From positions 1 through 49,359 of the forward strand of contig DYKG01000025.1 in assembly GCA_020722725.1 (NCBI GenBank): a stretch of 49,359 bases of DNA, in the 5' to 3' direction. Below are positions 25,296-33,482 of this stretch, piece after piece. Source of the stretch: Candidatus Methylomirabilis sp. Lineage in GTDB: Bacteria; Muiribacteriota; Ozemobacteria; Ozemobacterales; Ozemobacteraceae. How positions within the stretch are numbered: the first letter of the stretch is position 1; every line of letters starts with the position of its first letter. The notes under the pieces are model-generated. The model saw only the letters and a program-made list of their open reading frames with translations. It did no database searches and was not told the DNA's origin. A program made the translations under genes and the position numbers.

Positions 25296-25643
25296 TCAAA
25301 GATCTGTATATTTGGTTGCTTTGCCTTTGCATTTTTCAACCGGATATTTAAGAGCATTTTTCTTCATCTTGTTCTCGATGGCATTGTAAAAATCGATGCC
25401 AAGATCGTCGGCAAGTAGCATCAGATAAACTGCGGTATCAGCAATTTCATCAGCAAAACGCTCTTTATCTGTTTTAATTTTTTGTTTAACTTCTTCCTCG
25501 GTCTGCCAGAGAAATTCCTGCATCAGCTCGGCTGCTTCTATTGCTGCTGCCATGGCCAAATCCTTGGGTTTATGAAATTTTTCCCAGTTGCGTTCCTGTC
25601 TGAAGATCATCAGTTTTTTCAGCAGCTCATGATAGGTTTTCAT
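25296..25643 (-). CDS. MazG-like nucleotide pyrophosphohydrolase (DCTPP/RS21-C6 type)
   Basis: 115 residues, all-alpha, with EAAELMQEFLW and EIADTAVYLMLLADDLGID, the paired acidic motifs that bind Mg2+ in the MazG/dUTPase-like superfamily. These house-cleaning enzymes hydrolyse (d)NTPs to monophosphate and pyrophosphate. The ATG overlaps the stop of the ankyrin gene by four bases. Confidence 0.88.
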   Translation of the reverse strand: MKTYHELLKKLMIFRQERNWEKFHKPKDLAMAAAIEAAELMQEFLWQTEEEVKQKIKTDKERFADEIADTAVYLMLLADDLGIDFYNAIENKMKKNALKYPVEKCKGKATKYTDL

Positions 25644-26383
25644 TGTTTTTCTCCGTGACTGTCTTGAGTTTTCATGTTGATCGGCATTTCTGCCGGCAGA
25701 CTGCAGATGTTGCGTAACTTGTCGTAAAGGCTTACCGGATCACGCTCGGCCATTATTCTTGCAGCCTTGGCCGGGTCTTCAGGCTTTCGGCAGAGAATCA
25801 TGCATCCATCTATGACTGCGGGAACTTTTTTCAGGTTACTATCCGATAAGTCTTCGCGAGCCGCGTGGTGAAGAGCAGTTTCACTCTTGTCGTCAGCTGT
25901 GTCGGTTTTGACTTTGGCCTGCATAAGAACCTTAATCGCTTTTTTGGCCTTTTTTCTGGCAGCGATGAGAAGCGCTGTTTGGTTTCGCGTCATTTTAATA
26001 TCCGGGGAAGCTCCTTTAGAAAGCAAAAAGCCCGTGAGTTCTTCATCATCGGTAACTGCAGCATAAGCCAGCATGGTATAACCATACATGTCAGCCAGAT
26101 TTATGGTTTCTGAAGAAACCCCATTCCAGTCTATTCTATCTGACTTTCCCTTAATAATGGCGTTGTGATTTGAGTTACGCACGCGATGAACGAGGTCTTT
26201 TATGGGCATTCCTTTGTCGTAGGCTGTGCCAATCAGGCCTTCCCAGGCCCTCATTCTGCGACTCGTCTCATCAGACTGCAAAACATGCCACAGACCTGGA
26301 TACAAGCAGACGGCTGTCCATGGAGTCAGTACAACCAGATAAATCATCCATTTGAAAAGATTATTAGATATGTTTTTTTTCAT
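25640..26383 (-). CDS. Membrane-anchored ankyrin-repeat protein
   Basis: 247 residues. An N-terminal hydrophobic segment (about 10-35) is a signal anchor. Ankyrin repeats occupy about 95-175 (GYTMLAYAAVTDDEELTGFLLSKGASPD, NQTALLIAARKKAKKAIKVLMQAK, SETALHHAARED), with typical TPLxxAA-like cores. The C-terminal part is of unknown fold with two Cys. It is probably exported and engages a protein partner. First gene of a three-gene run with the pyrophosphohydrolase and pseudouridine synthase; a TATAAT-like box lies just upstream of the start. Confidence 0.8.
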   Translation of the reverse strand: MKKNISNNLFKWMIYLVVLTPWTAVCLYPGLWHVLQSDETSRRMRAWEGLIGTAYDKGMPIKDLVHRVRNSNHNAIIKGKSDRIDWNGVSSETINLADMYGYTMLAYAAVTDDEELTGFLLSKGASPDIKMTRNQTALLIAARKKAKKAIKVLMQAKVKTDTADDKSETALHHAAREDLSDSNLKKVPAVIDGCMILCRKPEDPAKAARIMAERDPVSLYDKLRNICSLPAEMPINMKTQDSHGEKQ

Positions 26384-26541
26384 ATTGGATATATTATATC
26401 ACAGGCTGCAATCTACTGGTCGAGCCCTTGAATTATTGTTGTGTTACAAAATATTGCAAAATGCTTGTAAAATGGTGGCAAAAATGATACTGTTTAAAAA
26501 TAATAGTTTAAAACAATTACTATAAGATATAGGAGGAGTAT

Positions 26542-27294
26542 ATGAAAAAGCTTTTTTTACTACTTTCGATTTTTTCCGTGATGTCCCTGTCTCTTTTTGC
26601 TGAAGAAGCCACGAGAATTCCGTTGATTGGCGATCCGGCACCTGCGTTTACCGCTAAAACCACTCAGGGTCAGATTAATTTTCCTGCTGATTACAAGGGA
26701 AAATGGATCATTCTCTTCAGCCATCCTGCCGACTTTACCCCGGTCTGCACAACTGAATTCATGACTTTTGCCAGAATGATGCCGGAATTTGAAAAGCTTA
26801 ACTGTCAGCTGGTGGGCCTTTCGATCGACAGCCTTTATGCCCATATTGCCTGGCTGCGTCAGATTAAAGAAAAGCTTGAATTCAAAGGCATGAAAGATAT
26901 CGAAGTAACTTTTCCATTGATTGAAGATATCAGAATGGAAGTCTCGAAAAAATATGGAATGGTTCAGCCTGGTGCCAGCAATACTCAGGCAGTTCGCGCT
27001 GTTTTCTTCATTGATCCTGAAGGAATCGTCAGAGCGCTGGTATATTACCCGCTTTCAAATGGCCGAAATTTTGCTGAGTTGAGACGCCTGTTGATCGCCA
27101 TGCAGACATCAGATCTGCATAAAGTTGCAACACCGGCTGATTGGCAACCCGGTGACGATGTAATCGTTCCCCCTCCCGGCTCATGTGGCACGGCTAAAGA
27201 ACGGGTTCAAAAGCCAGATCCGGATGTAACCTGTCATGACTGGTTCTTCTGCACCAAAAAAATGCCGATTGAAAAGGTTCCTGGTCAGAAATAA
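26542..27294 (+). CDS. Secreted peroxiredoxin (AhpC/TSA, Prx6-like)
   Basis: 250 residues. A signal peptide (1-20) is followed by a thioredoxin-fold peroxidase domain with HPADFTPVCTTE, whose Cys69 is the peroxidatic residue. The arrangement (VEDIRxEVSKKYGM-like block and a long C-terminal arm) is that of the 1-Cys/Prx6 group. The extreme C terminus adds three more Cys (GSCG and TCHDWFFC), which could serve as resolving cysteines or bind metal. It would reduce peroxides outside the cytoplasm. AGGAGG precedes the ATG. Export of a Prx6-type enzyme is uncommon. Confidence 0.9.
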   Translation: MKKLFLLLSIFSVMSLSLFAEEATRIPLIGDPAPAFTAKTTQGQINFPADYKGKWIILFSHPADFTPVCTTEFMTFARMMPEFEKLNCQLVGLSIDSLYAHIAWLRQIKEKLEFKGMKDIEVTFPLIEDIRMEVSKKYGMVQPGASNTQAVRAVFFIDPEGIVRALVYYPLSNGRNFAELRRLLIAMQTSDLHKVATPADWQPGDDVIVPPPGSCGTAKERVQKPDPDVTCHDWFFCTKKMPIEKVPGQK

Positions 27295-27390
27295 TACGAA
27301 TCACAGAAGAAATATTCGCAGGGGCCGACTACCGTGTCGGCCCGCTTTAAATCGCAGTGTCACGAACGAATTAAGTATAAGTGGTGTAAC
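27293..27390 (+). repeat. 98-bp dispersed repeat, copy B
   Basis: Matches the reverse complement of 14743-14840 without gaps at 88 of 98 positions by eye. It begins at the peroxiredoxin stop codon. The central hairpin here has 8-base arms (GGGCCGAC and GTCGGCCC, 27322-27343). Differences fall mainly in the loop and flanks while the arms are kept. Confidence 0.8.
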
Positions 27391-27412
27391 TCCAGGAAAA
27401 TATTTGCATAAG

Positions 27413-27447
27413 CGGGCCATACATGGCCAACCGGGTATGGCCCGCCG
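27413..27447 (+). terminator. Strong hairpin after repeat copy B, possible terminator
   Basis: GCGGGCCATAC and GTATGGCCCGC form a perfect 11-base stem around a 12-base loop, followed by CGTTTTATTG. It lies between two convergent genes and may end transcription of the peroxiredoxin gene. The T-tract is short. Confidence 0.5.
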
Positions 27448-27460
27448 TTTTATTGAAAAA

Positions 27461-28417
27461 CTAACAAATATTTGAAATTAGCAGAAAAGAGATGTCGTCT
27501 TTTGGCGGCGCTTTGCCACAGAAAAATTTCAGCCTTTGAATAATTGCCTGCGACATTTCATTGGGGTTATCCTGTTTCTTCTCTTGAATCAGATCGATTA
27601 GACGATCTTCGCCAAGGGCTTGTCCGTTATCGTCGCTGCATTCAGTGATTCCGTCGGTGAACATGAGCAGGCGGTGATCGTGAGAGAGCACCAGGCGTTT
27701 TTCCTGCCACTGGTGCGGCAGGCCAAGGCCAAGCATCGGACCGTGGTCACTGACAAATTCAGGTTTCCTGTCTTTATGAATAAGCATGGGGAAAGGATGG
27801 CCTGAATTGCAGAATCTGAAAGTGAAGGAAGCCAGGTTTAAAACTCCGTAAATTATGGTGAAGAAGTTGCCGAACCGGGAGAAGGGAAATTCCTTTTCCA
27901 GCTCGCGCATCATGGCCGGCGGATCGAGATATGGCATTGAAACATGTTGCCCGGATGAGGGTTGGAGAAACTGAGACAGAACGACGGTTATCATCGCCGC
28001 TCTGGTACCGTGCCCGCTGACGTCGACCAGATACACGATGTAATTTTCTTCATCATAGGGTACAATGCTCACGAGGTCACCACCCATGCTTTCGCAGGGG
28101 ATATATTGCCAGTTGAATTTAAAAATACCGTTTTCAGGAAGTTTTTTGGGAAGTAGAGAGCGCTGAATCAGGCTGGCAGCCTTGAGGTCGTCGGCCATTC
28201 TGATCTGGTCACGTTTTAGCTGCTGGTTTGCTTCGTAAAGTTTCTTGTCGAGCAGTGAGAAGTTGAATAACAACTTGCGCATCAGCTCGGTGTTTATTTG
28301 TTCGTCTATCTGCCGGGCTTCGAGTTCGAGCAGGTGGGTGACGAATTCCGGCGGAAAATCGGGGTTTTTCGCGAGGAACTCAAGAACTTTTTCAACTCTT
28401 TGCCCAGAGGCTGACAT
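27461..28417 (-). CDS. SpoIIE/RsbU-type PP2C serine phosphatase
   Basis: 318 residues. An N-terminal helical region (about 1-85, coiled-coil near 60-85) links to a SpoIIE PP2C-like domain (about 90-318). Seen: MADDLKAASLIQRSLLP, GGDLVSIVPYDEENYIVYLVDVSGHGTRAAM with the metal-binding Asp residues, GHPFPMLIHK and LMFTDGITECSD. Such phosphatases dephosphorylate STAS-domain anti-sigma antagonists in partner-switching. A STAS gene starts the same operon. The ATG overlaps the MBL gene stop by one base and has GGAG upstream. Confidence 0.92.
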   Translation of the reverse strand: MSASGQRVEKVLEFLAKNPDFPPEFVTHLLELEARQIDEQINTELMRKLLFNFSLLDKKLYEANQQLKRDQIRMADDLKAASLIQRSLLPKKLPENGIFKFNWQYIPCESMGGDLVSIVPYDEENYIVYLVDVSGHGTRAAMITVVLSQFLQPSSGQHVSMPYLDPPAMMRELEKEFPFSRFGNFFTIIYGVLNLASFTFRFCNSGHPFPMLIHKDRKPEFVSDHGPMLGLGLPHQWQEKRLVLSHDHRLLMFTDGITECSDDNGQALGEDRLIDLIQEKKQDNPNEMSQAIIQRLKFFCGKAPPKDDISFLLISNIC

Positions 28418-29217
28418 TAAAAGTCTCCGAATTTATCTATTCCAACCTGGTCGAGGCAGTGCAGGCGATTAAGCACCATTCTGGAAGTTTCAAGATCAAG
28501 TATGCTGCCATGCTGTGGTGCAATTCGTTCGAAAGCCAGCTGGTCGATCTGCTTCATCGCGTATCGAAGGGCTTTGCATGAAGGCATGATATTCTGGTGG
28601 AAGGTAAAAATATCAAAGAGCGGGCAAGGCTCATGGGTTTTGGAGCAGATTTTTGATTGAACGCAGGTTGCGCATCTGGGGGTCAGTTTTAGAAAAAGAT
28701 CCCATTTGCGGCTGTAGCTGCCAAAAAGGTCTGAGGTGAAAAGAGTTTTGGTGGTATGGTCGAAGGTGACGAAACTTCCCTGTGCATGGGCATAAGGGGT
28801 TAAATAAAACCTCAGGCTTCTGCCGCTTTTAAATGAAAATTCAAAATTTATTTCACGCAGATTAACAAATTTTGAGCTGGCAGCATAATGGGTGATGAAC
28901 ATGTGATTCTCTTCATTTGAAATTATTTTTAGATCAGGAGAATCGATTATGCTTTCAATGTTTGGTATGCTGCCACAGATGTCAGGGTCATAATGCGAAT
29001 AAATCAGGCCGATGATTTTTTTGGGGTTTACCCCGGCTTTCAGAATTTTCATCATTACCGTTGGAAAATCCGGCCGGCTGCCACCATCGATAAGAATCGC
29101 CTCATCCTGGTCGACGATGAGATACGGGTTACAATGGAGCCCCGAACTTCCTTCATGGAAACCAACCCAGAAAATTCCGGGCGCAATCTCAACCGGCTGA
29201 TTAAAATCAATTGTCAT
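28417..29217 (-). CDS. MBL-fold diiron protein, ODP-type oxygen sensor candidate
   Basis: 266 residues resembling the metallo-beta-lactamase domain of flavodiiron proteins without the flavodoxin part. SHYDPDICG gives His75, Asp77 and Asp79; PYAHAQGSFVTFD gives His144; TSDLFGS gives Asp163; PQHGS gives a C-terminal His. The usual HxExD is HxDxD, as in stand-alone ODP proteins that bind O2 for signalling rather than reduce it. A Cys cluster (CATCVQSKICSKTHEPC) near 182-198 could add a metal site or redox switch. Its place between a cNMP/TadZ-like gene and a PP2C phosphatase favours a sensor role. Confidence 0.82.
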   Translation of the reverse strand: MTIDFNQPVEIAPGIFWVGFHEGSSGLHCNPYLIVDQDEAILIDGGSRPDFPTVMMKILKAGVNPKKIIGLIYSHYDPDICGSIPNIESIIDSPDLKIISNEENHMFITHYAASSKFVNLREINFEFSFKSGRSLRFYLTPYAHAQGSFVTFDHTTKTLFTSDLFGSYSRKWDLFLKLTPRCATCVQSKICSKTHEPCPLFDIFTFHQNIMPSCKALRYAMKQIDQLAFERIAPQHGSILDLETSRMVLNRLHCLDQVGIDKFGDF

Positions 29218-29237
29218 TGCTTACCATTGCTTTCAAA

Positions 29238-30431
29238 TTAATCGGAAAAGAAAGAGGAAAGCCACTTGAGAACCCCTGGCTTCTTCTGTTCATTTTTAGC
29301 TTTGCCGGCAACCAGGTGTTCGCAAATTGCTTTGATATCATTTCTGGCAGGAGACTTTTCGCTGTGATCGACAACTGTTTTCCCCTTGAACATGGCTTCA
29401 TTAATTGTGATGGGGTCATTGGCAACCGTGAACCATTGAGTGGGCAGCATCTTCTGGTATTCCTCCAGGTATTCCTGCTGGTCATGGGAATACCGGTTGA
29501 GAACCCCGAGGAATTTCCCGGGAGGGTAATTCAGACTCGAGAGTGCGGTCAGAAGCCTTTTGAATCTGGTAATTTCCGGCAGGGAGCTACGGCTGATGAA
29601 TACTATAATATCTGAAAGATCCCACAAAAGGATTGAATATTCATCGATGTGGCTTCCGACTGCCAGAATCACAAAAGCTGCATTTCTTGCACATTCCTGG
29701 ACAATCTGATTAAGGTTCGATCTGGAAACCAGGTCGGATTCCTGTGGTAATTCCGGGGCGGCAAGAAGATACAGGCCGTTTTTCCTGATAAAATACTTTT
29801 CAATGTTTTCGTAAGTTAATCTTTCCTCTCGCTGAACCAGGCGTGCGATATTGGGTTTGCATGTTGAACCCATATGAAGATAACAGTCGCCAAGCTGAAG
29901 ATCACCATCGATTACGATGACCTTGAATCCTTCAGCAACAAGAGAGGCTGCAACGCTCATCGCAAGTGTGGTTCTGCCCGATCCGTCCTTGGCGGAAACA
30001 AAACCGACAACTTTGCCCATTTTCTGATTCATCGATTCTACCGCATCTCGATAGTTCTTGCTGATTGTAAGAAGCAGTTTGGTCGCCGTGGGAACAGATT
30101 CAGCCATGATTTTTTGAAGATCTGGCTTGCTCAATTCAAGAATAACCGAATTTTCTGCTGCTACTACCGCATGAGAGTAAAGCGTATTGTCGCCGAGCAC
30201 GACTTCTTCGCCACAGAAACCACCTGGCTTGATTACCGAAATGATCTCGTCTTCAAAACCGGTTCGGGAAATCTGGCCGATTATCTTCAGGCTGCCAGAT
30301 TCAAGGAAAAATACCTTCTCGCCTCTTGAGCTGCTTTCATATAGAACATCGTGCTTTTCAAGGCTCCGGCGAATCAAATACTTGTTGATGATATTTAAAT
30401 CTTCATTTGAAATATTGTTGATGGCAATCAT
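29238..30431 (-). CDS. Cyclic-nucleotide-binding domain fused to TadZ/CpaE-like ATPase
   Basis: 397 residues. The N-terminal cNMP-binding beta-roll (about 1-125: VFFLESGSLKIIG, GGFCGEEVVLG) is joined to a MinD/ParA-type domain (about 138-370: VVGFVSAKDGSGRTTLAMSVA, VIVIDGDLQLGD). The deviant Walker A has Lys148 but reads KDGSGRTT, so the invariant P-loop Lys is Arg153, as in atypical TadZ/CpaE proteins, which localise pilus machinery. No DNA-binding helix is seen after the cNMP domain, so it is not a CRP-type regulator. It starts inside the STAS gene end (4-base overlap). Confidence 0.88.
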   Translation of the reverse strand: MIAINNISNEDLNIINKYLIRRSLEKHDVLYESSSRGEKVFFLESGSLKIIGQISRTGFEDEIISVIKPGGFCGEEVVLGDNTLYSHAVVAAENSVILELSKPDLQKIMAESVPTATKLLLTISKNYRDAVESMNQKMGKVVGFVSAKDGSGRTTLAMSVAASLVAEGFKVIVIDGDLQLGDCYLHMGSTCKPNIARLVQREERLTYENIEKYFIRKNGLYLLAAPELPQESDLVSRSNLNQIVQECARNAAFVILAVGSHIDEYSILLWDLSDIIVFISRSSLPEITRFKRLLTALSSLNYPPGKFLGVLNRYSHDQQEYLEEYQKMLPTQWFTVANDPITINEAMFKGKTVVDHSEKSPARNDIKAICEHLVAGKAKNEQKKPGVLKWLSSFFSD

Positions 30432-30766
30432 TTTTTACTTCCTGATGCAAGGGCGTCTTCTAAGGTGGCGGAAAATTTGAACAACTGGTGAAGACCAAGA
30501 AGTTTAAAAATTTTAAGAACCCCATCCTGAATTCCCACGATAATCAATTCTGCCTGCCGTGCTTTCAGCTGGGTAAAAAGCTGAACCAGATTGGTAATTC
30601 CAGAACTGTAAATGACTTCCACCTTGCTCAGGTCAAGAATAATCAGTGATTTGCCGCTTGACATCGCATCATTGAAACAACCGATGATTTCAGCACTGTT
30701 GTCAGGATAGACCGATTCGGTAATTGAAATAATGAATGCCTGGTCTTTAACACTTGATTGAAACAT
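30428..30766 (-). CDS. STAS-domain anti-sigma factor antagonist
   Basis: 112 residues, a single STAS domain. The KSLIILDLSKVEVIYSSGITNLVQL block carries the conserved DLSxVxxxxSxG motif, with the phosphorylatable Ser in YSSG. It is the switch protein of partner-switching systems and a likely substrate of the PP2C phosphatase three genes downstream. GGGAG precedes the ATG. First gene of the STAS, cNMP-TadZ, ODP and PP2C operon. No anti-sigma kinase (RsbW) gene is present here. Confidence 0.9.
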   Translation of the reverse strand: MFQSSVKDQAFIISITESVYPDNSAEIIGCFNDAMSSGKSLIILDLSKVEVIYSSGITNLVQLFTQLKARQAELIIVGIQDGVLKIFKLLGLHQLFKFSATLEDALASGSKK

Positions 30767-30782
30767 ATAAAAATCTCCCTGC

Positions 30783-30859
30783 GATTTTCTAAAATCCTAC
30801 ATCAAAGGGAAAATGTTCGCAATTCTATAGGCAAAGAATATACAGAATTTTAGAAAATC
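30783..30859. promoter_or_regulatory. Paired palindromes upstream of the STAS operon
   Basis: GATTTTCTAAAATC at 30783-30796 and its reverse-complement-like partner AATTTTAGAAAATC at 30846-30859 form a 13-base inverted repeat. Each is itself close to a GATTTT-NN-AAAATC palindrome. Their centres are 63 bases apart, about six helical turns. They flank the presumed promoter region and may be operators. The second overlaps the stop codon of the neighbouring gene. Confidence 0.35.
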
Positions 30860-32576
30860 ATTGAGGCCGGTATATTCGTATGGCCCCTATTTTTTCAGGG
30901 TCGGCCGGCGAAGCAATCAGAGAAATCCCCAATTTTTCAGCGTGAAAACCGCTTGAATTACGAAAGTTAGTCAGTGGCCCGAGCCTGTGCTGCGCCTCGC
31001 TTAAAAGGCTGCCAATGCCTATTCCTTCACGGGTTTTTATGGTTTCACCAGGGAATGCAGCCGGGCCTGAAATGATAATGTTGTCGATCGCACCTGATTT
31101 GAGACCGGTTGAGACGGTCACGCCAGGAAAAACATACTGAATCTCGTCGCTGGTTTTGAAAATTCTTACCGGCTGCCCCAGTTTGGTTTCCAATTCCCTG
31201 ATGTTGCTGCCGATTCTGAGGAAGGGCAGAATGCCTTCTCCAGGTACCAGAGTAATCTTTTGGTTTGCAGAAAAGTCGATTCGAGCGGGGGTTGCGGGTG
31301 CGAGTTTTGTGGCTGGGCTGAGCTGATTCAAATTAACATCGGGAACCGATATTTTCAGCGGTTCATAGATAACCGGGCAGGTTTGTGTCTGGGTGGAAAA
31401 TGCTTCGCGGGGCTTCTGAACAGCGAGTCTTTCAGGTTTCCGGGGGGGGATATTTACAGGAATTTCGGCTGGTTGATTGACTGGCAATTCAAGAGGCGGA
31501 ACCACAGGTTGGTTCTCTGCTTTATCGTTTTCACCAGATGGAATTAGTTTGAGCTTATTTGCAGGCGGGACTTCTGCAGGCAAAACCACCGCAGTTTCAT
31601 TTTCGGTTCGATTTCCAGAAGATTTGTCTTCCTTATCGATTTTTACAATCTGTTGATTGGCGATATCGATAGAAACCGGCGATGAAGCAGGCAGATCAAT
31701 CGTTATGGTCTGGGCTGCTGAGGCAACGGTTGTCTGTGGATGGGCCTGGTTCGCCGAGCTGGGAACAGCCCCAAAAATAAGCTGAAAGACTGGCTGATGG
31801 CGAATTTTCAGATCGGCGGCAAAAAAATCTTTTGAAGTTTTCTGAATAATCGACAATGCCAGATTCATTACGGCAAATGTAATCAGGAACGCCATCAAAG
31901 CTTGAATTGCGGGCCTGGAAAATGATGAGAGGAAAGTCGAAAAATCTTTGATCGGCAGCCGGGTTTTAACTTCGCCGCTGACCTGATCTACTGCTATTTC
32001 CATGCCGGGCGCACCGCCAATGTAGGCTGCGCCCGAAAAATGGGATGAATAGAGGCGATGACAGAAAGCATCGGCTTCCTGCATGGTTAAGGTGTAGTCA
32101 CTAACCTGAATCAACTGATTCTTGAGAGTCTGGATGAAAATGGCGTATCTTGGCTCGGTGCCTGAAAAAATTCCTTCAGCGGTTCCATGTGGTTGAGCGC
32201 TGAACCCAATGGCCTTGATCTGATTAAAGGCTGCAAGCACGGTTGTGCGCCGATAAAAAAACCTTTGCTGGCTCAAAGCCAGCCAGTTTTTTTCAAAATC
32301 GAAAATATAATAATCCTGAATGTGCTCGAGAGGCAGGGTGAGAAGTTCAATTGTTCCCCAGAAGATGAGCAGAAAAAGGAACTGCATGAACAGGTCAGGG
32401 ACATCATTTCCGAATGGTAAAAACAGATTCGCCAGCATGCTGAAAATTGTTAAAGCGATGAATCCATAACTTAGCAGCTTTGACCAGTGAGAAATTTTTT
32501 CAAGCAGGCAGGTTCGTTTAAATCTTTCATAAAAAAGATTTTCGCTGCTGATTGGTTTGAGGTGTTCAAAATTCAT
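30858..32576 (-). CDS. Membrane protein with proline-rich middle, function unknown
   Basis: 572 residues from the chosen ATG; a frame 13 codons longer starts inside a TATAAT box and is less likely. Two transmembrane helices (about 30-80), a soluble PH-like or beta-rich region (about 90-215), a third helix (about 220-240), a long Pro/Val/Glu-rich linker (about 260-440) and a C-terminal domain (about 445-572) with two similar halves: GILPFLRIGSNIRELETKLGQP and GIGIGSLLSEAQHRLGPL. That repeated pattern resembles small periplasmic domains where the phrase 'GIGSxxxEVxxxLG' recurs. No enzyme motifs are seen. Confidence 0.65.
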   Translation of the reverse strand: MNFEHLKPISSENLFYERFKRTCLLEKISHWSKLLSYGFIALTIFSMLANLFLPFGNDVPDLFMQFLFLLIFWGTIELLTLPLEHIQDYYIFDFEKNWLALSQQRFFYRRTTVLAAFNQIKAIGFSAQPHGTAEGIFSGTEPRYAIFIQTLKNQLIQVSDYTLTMQEADAFCHRLYSSHFSGAAYIGGAPGMEIAVDQVSGEVKTRLPIKDFSTFLSSFSRPAIQALMAFLITFAVMNLALSIIQKTSKDFFAADLKIRHQPVFQLIFGAVPSSANQAHPQTTVASAAQTITIDLPASSPVSIDIANQQIVKIDKEDKSSGNRTENETAVVLPAEVPPANKLKLIPSGENDKAENQPVVPPLELPVNQPAEIPVNIPPRKPERLAVQKPREAFSTQTQTCPVIYEPLKISVPDVNLNQLSPATKLAPATPARIDFSANQKITLVPGEGILPFLRIGSNIRELETKLGQPVRIFKTSDEIQYVFPGVTVSTGLKSGAIDNIIISGPAAFPGETIKTREGIGIGSLLSEAQHRLGPLTNFRNSSGFHAEKLGISLIASPADPEKIGAIRIYRPQ

Positions 32577-32613
32577 ACTTGATTGCAAACCCTTGCTTAT
32601 TCTTGGTAAATCC

Positions 32614-32641
32614 ATTATATCAGATTCTACAGACTTTACAA
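32614..32641 (-). promoter_or_regulatory. Promoter of the proline-rich membrane protein gene
   Basis: On the minus strand: TTGTAA, 16 bases, TATAAT, 37 bases before the chosen start. It supports the shorter start, because transcription would begin near 32607. Confidence 0.5.
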
Positions 32642-32742
32642 TTTTCGTATAACCGTTAAGGTTTTCGGCGAGAGAATCGATAAATTTCAGGGAAAGTACA
32701 AAAGATTTTGCCAGCCGGGCAAATTAAGGTCAGGTAGGATTA

Positions 32743-33480
32743 ATGCCAGGAGATAGACGTAAAAGCGATTCTAGAAGAAACTCGGAGCGCCGATCCAATG
32801 ATCGCCGGAAAAGTAATGATCGCCGAACTAAAGATGGACGCAGGACCGTTGACGGGAGTGAAAAGTCTGCTTCGGGCCCCGAGCTTGTAGAAGCAAAAGG
32901 AACAGGTCAGGCAAAAACCATAGTTGCTGCCATTTTGAGAAGGCTGGCAACGATGTTTATGATTCTGATGATTTTTTGTCTGTCGGTAATGGTTTATTTT
33001 TTCAGCCATTTTGATTATTACATGGAAAAAATCGGGCGAAAAGTCAGGCTGGAAAATACCAGCGCTACAATTGATTCTGCAAGTCTCACCGGGCGAACCA
33101 GCAAAGCTTCGGTAACTTTAAAAATAACTAATGATCTACCATTTCCCATTTTGATCCAGAATCTTGCAATGAATATAAAAATCAGTGGATATATCGTTGC
33201 AAAAGGGATTCAGGTAATACCAAAAGAGAGAATCGAATCTGGCCAGACCCGAGCTTTGCAGGTAAGATTTCAGGTCGATTCAATCATGGCCAGACGTGGT
33301 CTGCAGAAGGCAGTAGAAAAAAACACCGGCTCAATTCTTAAATCGCTGATTTCCAAGCTACAGGGAAAAAATGATGCCTTAACCGAAAACCTGGTTGGGT
33401 TAATGACCAGTCAGGGAACAGCTAAAATGCGAATGATTGTCGGTGGAGTGGAGATTCCATTCAAGCGAAACTTTGAATGA
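32743..33480 (+). CDS. Membrane protein with Arg/Ser-rich N terminus and LEA14/WHy-like domain
   Basis: 245 residues. Residues 1-38 are a repeated basic text of DRRKSDSRR type (RR every five to six residues), a motif common before membrane or signalling domains. One transmembrane helix follows (about 68-92). The C-terminal part (about 110-245) has the pattern of LEA14/water-stress (WHy) domains: ASVTLKITNDLPFPILIQNLAMNIKISGYIVAKG with alternating strands. It may stabilise the envelope or bind lipids. A purine-rich AGGTAGGA precedes the ATG. It converges on the cvpA-like gene three bases away. Confidence 0.7.
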   Translation: MPGDRRKSDSRRNSERRSNDRRKSNDRRTKDGRRTVDGSEKSASGPELVEAKGTGQAKTIVAAILRRLATMFMILMIFCLSVMVYFFSHFDYYMEKIGRKVRLENTSATIDSASLTGRTSKASVTLKITNDLPFPILIQNLAMNIKISGYIVAKGIQVIPKERIESGQTRALQVRFQVDSIMARRGLQKAVEKNTGSILKSLISKLQGKNDALTENLVGLMTSQGTAKMRMIVGGVEIPFKRNFE

Positions 33481-33482
33481 GC

